NCBI GenBank assembly: GCA_027295975.1
Contig: JAPUJX010000124.1
Span: 1 to 7,089, forward strand
Length of the DNA stretch: 7,089 bases
Reading direction: 5' to 3'
Origin: Gammaproteobacteria bacterium
GTDB lineage: Bacteria > Pseudomonadota > Gammaproteobacteria > Pseudomonadales > Azotimanducaceae
Positions 1-5,402 of the stretch are shown in pieces. How positions within the stretch are numbered: the stretch's first letter is position 1; every line of letters begins with the position of its first letter. The notes beneath the pieces were generated by a model that searched no databases, had not been told where the DNA came from, and worked only from the letters and a program-made list of their open reading frames with translations. The position numbers and the translations under genes were made by a program.

Positions 1-86
1 CGGTATTGCAAGCTATGAGCATTGAAACCAGACTGCGGCCAGGAAGCGGTACCCCATTTGCTGGAACAGCCCTGAGCGGCTCATAG
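1..86 (+). CDS. 3' end of an unidentified gene (partial)
   Basis: A reading frame is open from base 3 to a TAG at 84-86. The visible residues include LRPGSGTPFAGTALSGS at the C-terminus, which I do not recognise. The stop lies 10 bases before the ATG of the next gene, and the stop codon itself overlaps the Shine-Dalgarno of that gene (AGGAG at 85-89). That tight packing is what one expects of two genes in one operon. The fragment is too short (27 codons) to exclude chance, so the call rests mainly on the spacing. Confidence 0.4.
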   Translation, partial: VLQAMSIETRLRPGSGTPFAGTALSGS

Positions 87-96
87 GAGAACAGTC

Positions 97-948
97 ATGA
101 ACTCCGCCGTCGATGCACAACTGCATTTTTTGCCCTCTTCACAATCCGGTGGACCGGTGCGCCACGTGGACCTGCGTTCGCCTTCCGACGGTTTCGCAAA
201 TGTGGAAGCTACCGAAGTGGCAGTGATGAACGCACGCGAGCATGCAGACCCGGGTTTGCACTCCAGTGGTTTCGAACTGGTGCGAAGCCCAAGCGCCGTA
301 ACAAATTTCTACGATTGCGATCTGGTGATGGGAACCTACTACGATGAATGCAAAACAATCGCACAAAAGCTCACAGGCGCCCATACCACCTTTACCTACG
401 ACCACATCATTCGTGAACCCGGCCTGCAGTATACAGGCGGCGGTACAGATGGCTCGCAAAGAAAATCCGGCGTTGAACGCGGAGGCGGTTACATTAGCAG
501 CGTGCACATGGACTACACCGACAACACGACATGGGATCGGTACCTGGCATTACATGGTGAACGTGTTCCTGAACGTGCAAGCCATGTTTACGCGCTCAAC
601 TTCTGGCGTCCACTAAGCCCTTCCGTCGACGATCATCCTCTAGCTGTGTGCGATGCGCGCACGGTGCGGATTGAGGACCTCCGGGAAACCGTCGTATATG
701 GTTATGGGGCGGATAACTACAGCTGGCACGACATCGGCATCGAAACGTTCAGCGTAAGCGCATCTGAACACCAGCGATGGTACTACTACCCGGGAATGAC
801 ACCCGACGATGTGCTTGTCATCAAATCTTTCGATTCCGAGGGCGTGATAGGTAACGCGTGCCCACACGCGGCTTTTGCGCACCCAAATCCGAAGGGAGAA
901 CCGCGGCGTAACATTGAACTGCGGGTGCTCTGTTTCTGTGAGCTCTGA
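97..948 (+). CDS. CmcJ/NvfI (AsaB-like) family putative oxidoreductase
   Basis: The 283-residue protein resembles the family that includes cephamycin CmcJ, fungal NvfI and AsaB, whose members are thought or shown to be non-haem iron oxygenases or desaturases. Visible family hallmarks in order: a central tGAxxxxxxDHxxRE stretch (TGAHTTFTYDHIIRE, about residues 93-107); VHMDYT with H137 and D139, fitting an iron-binding HxD; NFWRPL (about 198-203) followed by PLAVCDARTV; WYYYPGM; VLVIKSFDS; then a second histidine in HAAF (H257) and a RRNIELR segment (270-276) that could bind the co-substrate carboxylate. Length is normal for the family. The start is fixed by AGGAG at 85-89, seven bases before the ATG. 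It is followed after 117 bases by a crotonase and a thioesterase on the same strand, so it may oxidise the substrate, or the product, of a CoA-linked pathway. Iron binding and co-substrate are inferred from motifs. The natural substrate cannot be read from sequence. Confidence 0.8.
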   Translation: MNSAVDAQLHFLPSSQSGGPVRHVDLRSPSDGFANVEATEVAVMNAREHADPGLHSSGFELVRSPSAVTNFYDCDLVMGTYYDECKTIAQKLTGAHTTFTYDHIIREPGLQYTGGGTDGSQRKSGVERGGGYISSVHMDYTDNTTWDRYLALHGERVPERASHVYALNFWRPLSPSVDDHPLAVCDARTVRIEDLRETVVYGYGADNYSWHDIGIETFSVSASEHQRWYYYPGMTPDDVLVIKSFDSEGVIGNACPHAAFAHPNPKGEPRRNIELRVLCFCEL

Positions 949-1065
949 AGTTCGCCTTGCACCGAGCCCATCACACGGTCGAGCGTAGTCACGTGTTCCG
1001 CAATCACCGGGCGGCGTCAAGTGCCACCACACGACAATCAAACCAACCATTGACCGGATAACACT

Positions 1066-1821
1066 ATGATCGAGCAAAGCGAACGAGACGGGTGCGTCAC
1101 AGTTACCATCAACCGACCGCACCGCAAGAATGCATTTGACGGACAAACCGTTGCCATGCTGCTGTCGTCGCTTCATGAGGTTGAGAGAGACCGTGCGGTA
1201 CGTTGTTTGGTGATTCAGGGGGCTGGTGACACATTCAGCGCCGGGCGCGACCTCAAGGAAGCCAAAGACACTCAGTTGCCACGCGCTCTCGAGCACCATG
1301 ATCAGTGGAGTGAAATTTTCACGGTCTTGCAGCGATTGAAAGTTCCATCGGTAGCGGTCGTACGCGGATTCGCTGTTGCCGGTGGCTTTACACTCGCGAT
1401 GGGTTGTGACTTCGTGCTGACCCATCGAGGCGCAAAGTTCGGCGCGTTGGAGATGCAAAACGGTTTTCCCGCAGCGGTCTGCACACCCATTTTGGCCAAC
1501 AAGGCACCTCCGCGCCTCGGTCTGGAGTTCGCGATGTTCGGAGAACTCATCGAGGCAGAACGTCTCGTGATTGCGGGTCTGGTGAATCGCCTGGCCGAGG
1601 ATATCGAAGAGCTCGATCAGCTTCGCGATGAATTCATCGGTCGTATTCTCGAGCTCGATCCGCTGGCGGTTCGCCAAACCGTCGAAACCTTCAGAGCTGC
1701 GCAACACATGCCTATCAGCGATTCCATGACCCTCGGGCGGCATCTGAATCAACTGCTCGACGCGAGCGGTGCTTTTGCACGCGGTAGTGAACGCTTCGCC
1801 ACCGGGCTTGAGGACCGATGA
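1066..1821 (+). CDS. Enoyl-CoA hydratase/isomerase (crotonase) family protein
   Basis: This 251-residue protein has the standard crotonase layout. INRPHRKNAFD near residues 15-25 is the family's N-terminal signature, SAGRDLKE (about 64-71) forms the first oxyanion-hole loop, and VRGFAVAGGFTLAMGCD (about 99-115) forms the second. Of the two catalytic glutamates of hydratases (Glu144 and Glu164 in rat mitochondrial enzyme), the first is replaced by Thr109 in the GGFT segment, while the second is kept as Glu129 in FGALEMQNGFP. That one-glutamate pattern is commoner in isomerases and other crotonase-fold enzymes than in true hydratases, so simple hydration of enoyl-CoA is doubtful. Length is slightly short of the usual 255-265. 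The ribosome binding site is weak (GGA about 7 bases before the ATG); an in-frame TGA at 1051 rules out a longer form. Its stop overlaps the next start (ATGA), so it is translationally coupled to the thioesterase. The precise reaction is unknown. Confidence 0.9.
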   Translation: MIEQSERDGCVTVTINRPHRKNAFDGQTVAMLLSSLHEVERDRAVRCLVIQGAGDTFSAGRDLKEAKDTQLPRALEHHDQWSEIFTVLQRLKVPSVAVVRGFAVAGGFTLAMGCDFVLTHRGAKFGALEMQNGFPAAVCTPILANKAPPRLGLEFAMFGELIEAERLVIAGLVNRLAEDIEELDQLRDEFIGRILELDPLAVRQTVETFRAAQHMPISDSMTLGRHLNQLLDASGAFARGSERFATGLEDR

Positions 1822-2654
1822 GCGCGTTCGCTTCACTCATCGATTTGTCCGCGGTCAGGAGCGACGTTTTTCAAGCACCGGCCGCCCCCGAGCGCAGCGG
1901 TCGGATGTATGGAGGTCAGTTCCTCGCACAGGGGCTCGCCGCTGCGATGTCAACCACGGAAGAGGGGCGCGACGTGCATTCACTGCACGCATATTTCTTA
2001 AGGCCCGGCGACGTGGATTCGCCCATCGAGTTCGAGGTCGAACGGGTCCGCGATGGCCGTTCGTTCAGCGCACGGGTCGTCCGCGCGGCGCAGCACGGCA
2101 AGGAACTCTTTCGGATGATGGCGTCCTTCCATGTACCCGAGCAAGGTGACGACTACGCCGGCGCCCGGATGCCTGATGCCCCACCCCCTGAAACAGTCGC
2201 CCTAACCTATAACGAATTCAGCCGCTCAAACGGTGAGCCCGCGGACTGGGACGGTGAATCGCGGCCCATGGACATCCGCTACATCAACGCACCCACGGCG
2301 CAACCCGGCGAACCGGTACTCGAGCCGCAGCGCATGTGGATGCGTGTCTCAGAGGAGTTGAGCGATGAGTGGGCGTTACACTTCGCGGGCTTGGCCTACT
2401 TATCCGATTCCACTTTGATCGATCACGTCGTGTTGCCGCACGGGCGGCGCTGGCAGGATCCGGAGCTGAACGGCGCGAGTCTCGATCATGCGATGTGGTT
2501 TCACCGCAGGGCACGAGCCGACCAATGGCTGCTCTTTGATCAGCACGTTGGGGCGACCGGTCATGGGCGGGGCTTCGCACAAGGCCGTTTCTTCGACCGC
2601 AGCGGCCGCCTCGTTGCGAGTTGTGCACAAGAAGGCATGATTCGGTGGACCTGA
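1818..2654 (+). CDS. tesB: Acyl-CoA thioesterase II (TesB-like)
   Basis: The enzyme hydrolyses acyl-CoA to free acid and CoA in the cytoplasm. The 278-residue protein has two tandem hot-dog domains, as in E. coli TesB (286 residues). The first carries MYGGQFLAQ (about 30-38) and HSLHAYFLRPGD (54-65); the second carries LAYLSDS, then LDHAMWFHR, then RGFAQGRFFDRSGRLVAS, and ends with QEGMIR. The TesB catalytic triad Asp204/Thr228/Gln278 corresponds to Asp197, Ser221 and Gln271, so the Thr is conservatively changed to Ser. The start overlaps the crotonase stop by 4 bases, with GAGGA at 1810-1814 just before it, so both are made from one message. In this context it probably releases CoA from the crotonase product or relieves CoA trapping. 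Its 3' end abuts a region of decayed - strand genes. Chain-length or substrate preference cannot be deduced. Confidence 0.92.
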   Translation: MSAFASLIDLSAVRSDVFQAPAAPERSGRMYGGQFLAQGLAAAMSTTEEGRDVHSLHAYFLRPGDVDSPIEFEVERVRDGRSFSARVVRAAQHGKELFRMMASFHVPEQGDDYAGARMPDAPPPETVALTYNEFSRSNGEPADWDGESRPMDIRYINAPTAQPGEPVLEPQRMWMRVSEELSDEWALHFAGLAYLSDSTLIDHVVLPHGRRWQDPELNGASLDHAMWFHRRARADQWLLFDQHVGATGHGRGFAQGRFFDRSGRLVASCAQEGMIRWT

Positions 2655-2719
2655 ACCCATCCGGACGGTGAAAGGCTTGGGCTGTTCGACTCAATTTGTT
2701 CCGGCACCTGTACACTCAT
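2655..2719 (-). pseudogene. Orphan gene start, body apparently lost
   Basis: On the - strand, AAGGAG (2728-2733) lies eight bases before an ATG at 2717-2719, a textbook initiation site. The frame reads MSVQVPEQIESNSPSLSPSG and then enters the antisense of the thioesterase gene, ending at a TGA at 2561-2563 (52 codons in all). The part antisense to tesB is arginine-rich and reads like a shadow. The simplest reading is the beginning of a gene whose remainder was deleted when the thioesterase block was joined here. A genuine 52-residue peptide is possible but less likely. It sits only 27 bases downstream of the DUF5655-like remnant, as a second gene of the same former operon would. Confidence 0.35.
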
Positions 2720-2727
2720 CGACAAAA

Positions 2728-2733
2728 CTCCTT
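2728..2733 (-). promoter_or_regulatory. Strong ribosome binding site without an intact gene
   Basis: AAGGAG on the - strand, eight bases from the ATG at 2717-2719. It is one of the best Shine-Dalgarno matches in the window, yet no normal-length gene follows it. It is the main evidence that a gene once began here. Confidence 0.45.
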
Positions 2734-2746
2734 CGGGCGCTCAAGG

Positions 2747-2950
2747 CTACCCGGCATTCTGATACGCGCGTTTCAACCAGCCGATCAGTTGCTCATCGAC
2801 ATCCCCGGCAACTGACAAGCGCACTCGGTGACTGACCATGGCATTAAAGCTGCCCGACTTCTCCAGCCGTTTGGTTGCTTTCGCACTCGCCAGGTCAACC
2901 GGGCCAACAGCTGGACTGGCATCCTGGAGGACAAGGTAAGAGGCCTCGCG
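2747..2950 (-). pseudogene. C-terminal remnant of a DUF5655-like protein
   Basis: Reading the - strand, 67 codons end at a TAG at 2747-2749. They include KATKRLEKSGSFNAMVSH, then RVRLS, then DVDEQLIGWLKRAYQNAG. I recognise this from memory as the C-terminal pattern of DUF5655-type proteins (Leu-Glu, GS(F/W)NAMV(T/S)HRVRL, a DVD turn and a terminal WLxxAY helix); it was not checked by search. The part before it, around YLVLQDASPAVGPVDL, is consistent with the strand upstream of that motif but looks a few residues short. The frame is open only to a TGA at 3011-3013 and has no ATG, GTG or TTG start at a sensible place, and the neighbouring lipoprotein gene ends at 2995. The N-terminal half is therefore missing. 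The function of the family is not established. Coding-like residue conservation without a start is why I call it a pseudogene. Confidence 0.6.
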
Positions 2951-2994
2951 GAGTCGCAGAGCCGAGGGAATTCCGCGAAGGTTTCGAGCAGAGA

Positions 2995-3231
2995 TCAGGG
3001 CTCTTCGTCTTCAGATTCGTCTTCGGCTTCAGCTACACTGGCCACCACGCGTTTGGCACCTCTGCCGATTTCCTTTACTACGTCCCGAGATCCGTGACCG
3101 ATCTCTCTAGCCACATCCCTGGATGTGTGACCAACCGTTCGGCCGGCTTGTTTGAGTTCGACACACGCGCAAAGAAAGGACACAGTCACAAACAAGACGA
3201 TCGGCAACACGACGTTCGATATTCGATTCAT
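2995..3231 (-). CDS. Small putative lipoprotein with 11-residue repeats
   Basis: The 78-residue product has a short positive N-terminus (MNR), a hydrophobic core VVLPIVLFVTVSFL and then Leu-Cys-Ala-Cys, with Cys23 as the likely lipidated residue; the Cys at the -2 position of the lipobox is unusual. The mature part has three back-to-back 11-residue units, GHTSRDVAREI (34-44), GHGSRDVVKEI (45-55) and GRGAKRVVASV (56-66), then a very acidic tail (EAEDESEDEEP). The 11-residue period predicts a long amphipathic helix. The protein resembles the many small entericidin-like lipoproteins of gammaproteobacteria, whose roles are mostly unknown. I chose the ATG at 3231 with GGGGA upstream; a TTG ten codons earlier would place charged residues before the signal peptide. 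It lies 114 bases downstream of ogt on the same strand; I saw no convincing promoter of its own. Confidence 0.65.
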   Translation of the reverse strand: MNRISNVVLPIVLFVTVSFLCACVELKQAGRTVGHTSRDVAREIGHGSRDVVKEIGRGAKRVVASVAEAEDESEDEEP

Positions 3232-3345
3232 CCGAGTTTCCCCAGTCTGCAGGGCCTCCAATCATAGCTACCTACACCCAGATGAGGAGACGATTGGCTC
3301 ACAGATTAGCGAAACCACCAACCCTTCGGGGGCGGCAAATCGATT

Positions 3346-3846
3346 CTAGTCGGCAAATCCCGTGGCAAACAGACCCGGCCGACCGAATTCCAGATCCAGT
3401 AAGAACCGCTTCACCGGGAGACCACCCCCGAATCCCGTCAACGAGCCATTGCTGCCAACAACTCGATGACAGGGAATTACGATGGGAATCGGGTTGCTGC
3501 CGTTGGCACCGCCAACCGCGCGCACCGCCTTCGGATTACCGATGGCGATGGCTATATCTCGATATGAGCACGTTTCCCCATACGGAATCTTCAGGAGTTC
3601 ATCGAGCACGCTGAGCTGGAATGGGGTTCCTGCAGGCGCCAGGTCCAACTCGAACTCGCGCCTTTTGCCGCCGAAATACTCTTCCAACTGGCGTTTCGCG
3701 GTCATGAAAGGGGTGTCGTATCGTTCCCAATCGGGATCAGCACCACGCGCCATGCTTCCCTCGGGGAAGCCGATGACCTGCAAATTCCTGCCATCTCCAG
3801 CCAACAGCAGTTGACCGAGCGGGCTCGCCACAAACGTATAGAACAT
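3346..3846 (-). CDS. ogt: Methylated-DNA--protein-cysteine S-methyltransferase
   Basis: This enzyme repairs O6-alkylguanine, and to a lesser degree O4-alkylthymine, by moving the alkyl group irreversibly to its own cysteine. The 166-residue product has the small N-terminal domain and then the catalytic domain: SVLDELLKIPYGETCSYRDIA (DNA-binding helices), the arginine finger Arg109 in AVRAVGGANGSNP, and the active site IPCHRVV with acceptor Cys126, followed by LTGFGGGLPVKRFLLDLE. All key residues are present and length is normal. The ATG at 3846 is preferred over the adjacent TTG at 3849 because GGAGG lies five bases from the ATG. It begins 25 bases after the stop of the Ada-AlkA fusion gene, so both are probably transcribed together and induced by alkylation damage. 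The fusion protein lacks the Ogt domain that E. coli Ada carries, so this gene supplies that activity separately. Confidence 0.95.
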   Translation of the reverse strand: MFYTFVASPLGQLLLAGDGRNLQVIGFPEGSMARGADPDWERYDTPFMTAKRQLEEYFGGKRREFELDLAPAGTPFQLSVLDELLKIPYGETCSYRDIAIAIGNPKAVRAVGGANGSNPIPIVIPCHRVVGSNGSLTGFGGGLPVKRFLLDLEFGRPGLFATGFAD

Positions 3847-3849
3847 CAA

Positions 3850-3856
3850 CTCCTCC
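3850..3856 (-). promoter_or_regulatory. Ribosome binding site of ogt
   Basis: GGAGGAG on the - strand. Its GGAGG core is five bases before the ATG at 3844-3846 but only two from the upstream TTG at 3847-3849, so it favours the ATG as the start. Confidence 0.7.
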
Positions 3857-3871
3857 GATCAGCCAATTCAT

Positions 3872-5323
3872 TCACCCGGCCAGGCCAGCGGCCTTCCCGG
3901 CTACCTGTATCTTGCGTCTCTCCTCCGCCCCCCACCACAGATACATAACCGCGTAGGCACGCCAGGGTGACCAGGCCTGAGCCATGAGCCTTGCCTGACG
4001 GGGCGTCGCGTCCAGCATCTTCAGGACAACCCAGTCGCTTTCCGGAAACGCATCCGGATCCTTCGCGATTCGCATACCTGCATACGCGGCCGTCCAGGGT
4101 CCAATCCCCGGAATAGCGCAGAGCCGGGATTGAAGCCATGCGTTATCCACGCTTTCGTCCAATAGCAGCCGCCCGCTGGCAACGGCTTGTGCCAGGGCGC
4201 TGATCGCCCGGCCACGATTGCCCGGCATGCCGATCTCCGCCGGGGTCTCGGTGGCCAGGCGCTCCGGCGTCGGAAAAGAACCGTTTCCGTAACGATCGAT
4301 GAGTTTTGCGGCAAGCACCGTGGCCCGGGCTACGCTCACCTGCTGGCCGAGAATCGCCCGCACCGCCGTCTCGAAACCGTCCCATGCCCCGGGAACACGC
4401 AAACCCGGCGCTCCGGCAACCCAGGGTCCGAGCAGAACATCCCCGCCAAGTTGCCCATCGACGGCCTCGGAATCGGCGTCCAGATCAAACACCCGGCGAA
4501 CTCTGCGCAGGCAGTCGGCCAGATCGACCTTTATGTCGCCAGGGACGCTGACACAGAGTGCATCGTTCGCCCAGCGCACCGTCAGCCAACTCTGGGTACC
4601 GTTTTCCGGACTCGAAGTGAGCTTGCGCCGGTATTCGAGGTCATCAACCGATTCCACGCCGGCAAGCGTTCTCCTACGCAGAAAACCAAAAACCCAGTTG
4701 CGGTTGTAGGGCAACCGTACCGGCAGCCGCAGGCTGAGGGATCCCTTTCCCAGCGGGGCGGCGGTCCGCACACGGCGCAACTCGCCGGGTGAGCGGCTAA
4801 AGGTGGATTTCAGTTCGGAATTGAAACGGCGAACGCTGCCGTACCCGGCATGCATGGCGATCTCAGCGAAACCCAGCGTCGATTCGTCAATCAGGCGTTT
4901 GGCGAGATGTAACCGTTGCACCCTGGCAAGAGTGTGGGCGGTCGCACCAAGTTCGCTGTGAAACAGACGGTTCATGTGCCGTGCGCAAATGTTCAATCGG
5001 GCAGCCAGTTCCACGGTGGTGTGGTCGTTGAGATAACCCCCGTCGATCAACCGCAGCCCCTTGATCACCACCTCGCTGCTGATGCTCCATTCGGGCAGTC
5101 GCCGGGCCGTCTCAGGCCGGCATCGCAGGCACGGCCGATAACCGGCTTCCTGGGCAGCGGCTGCACTCGGGTAATAGCGCACATTTTTTGCCGAAGGGCG
5201 CCTGGCGGGGCATACGGGTCGACAGTAAATACCCGTGGTGAGCACCGCGGTGAAGAACCGTCCATCAAATCGGGGATCGCGAGACAGCTGGGCCCGTTCA
5301 CAAACCTGCCGGGTCGGAATCAT
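3872..5323 (-). CDS. alkA: Ada sensor-AraC-AlkA fusion: regulator and 3-methyladenine glycosylase
   Basis: A bifunctional 483-residue protein. Residues 1-75 are the Ada zinc domain, with Cys34, Cys38, Cys65 and Cys68 spaced exactly as Cys38/42/69/72 of E. coli Ada; Cys34 is the expected acceptor of methyl groups from DNA phosphotriesters. Residues about 80-178 are an AraC-type double helix-turn-helix. From about 190 comes the AlkA N-terminal domain, then the HhH-GPD glycosylase: AILGQQVSV (323-331), the helix-hairpin-helix LCAIPGIGPWTAAYAG (401-416), and catalytic Asp430 in PESDWVVLK, equivalent to Asp238 of AlkA. It should switch on repair genes when methylated and excise alkylated purines. 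The frame extends to an ATG at 5401, but I chose the ATG at 5323. The Ada domain begins right there, the added 26 residues are not typical, and the predicted promoter lies between the two starts. It leads ogt by 25 bases. Mycobacterium tuberculosis has the same arrangement (Rv1317c-Rv1316c). Confidence 0.93.
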   Translation of the reverse strand: MIPTRQVCERAQLSRDPRFDGRFFTAVLTTGIYCRPVCPARRPSAKNVRYYPSAAAAQEAGYRPCLRCRPETARRLPEWSISSEVVIKGLRLIDGGYLNDHTTVELAARLNICARHMNRLFHSELGATAHTLARVQRLHLAKRLIDESTLGFAEIAMHAGYGSVRRFNSELKSTFSRSPGELRRVRTAAPLGKGSLSLRLPVRLPYNRNWVFGFLRRRTLAGVESVDDLEYRRKLTSSPENGTQSWLTVRWANDALCVSVPGDIKVDLADCLRRVRRVFDLDADSEAVDGQLGGDVLLGPWVAGAPGLRVPGAWDGFETAVRAILGQQVSVARATVLAAKLIDRYGNGSFPTPERLATETPAEIGMPGNRGRAISALAQAVASGRLLLDESVDNAWLQSRLCAIPGIGPWTAAYAGMRIAKDPDAFPESDWVVLKMLDATPRQARLMAQAWSPWRAYAVMYLWWGAEERRKIQVAGKAAGLAG

Positions 5324-5357
5324 TTTCTGTGACTGGCCTCGCTGACGTTTCGAAATC

Positions 5358-5365
5358 ACTATAAT
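5358..5365. promoter_or_regulatory. Overlapping divergent -10 elements
   Basis: The + strand reads ACTATAAT. TATAAT (5360-5365) is a perfect -10 for the rightward cupin gene, and the - strand of 5358-5363 reads TATAGT, a good -10 for the leftward repair operon. Predicted transcript starts near 5372 (+) and 5351 (-) leave leaders of about 30 bases to the starts at 5403 and 5323. No good -35 is found 16-18 bases away on either side, which would fit activator-dependent initiation (perhaps by methylated Ada-AlkA itself). This is a prediction from sequence only. Confidence 0.5.
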
Positions 5366-5402
5366 CGTACGCTCACATAAAAACTCGCCGGATCTGGACA
5401 TA

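Noticed and set aside
786..1007. 73-codon - strand frame crossing the gap between oxygenase and crotonase genes
   Set aside because: Its first 20 codons look fairly protein-like (VIAEHVTTLDRVMGS), but most of it is antisense to the oxygenase gene and there is no ribosome binding site; probably chance.
640..1836. 398-codon open frame on the - strand
   Set aside because: It runs antisense to the oxygenase and the whole crotonase gene, both of which have clear family motifs. Its own translation has no recognisable motif and is rich in Cys, His and Arg, as shadow frames often are.
4187..4792. 201-codon + strand frame
   Set aside because: Antisense to the AlkA part of the fusion gene; no motif or ribosome binding site.
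5324..5401. N-terminal extension of the Ada-AlkA fusion to the ATG at 5399-5401
   Set aside because: It would precede the Ada domain with 26 atypical residues and start upstream of the predicted transcription start.
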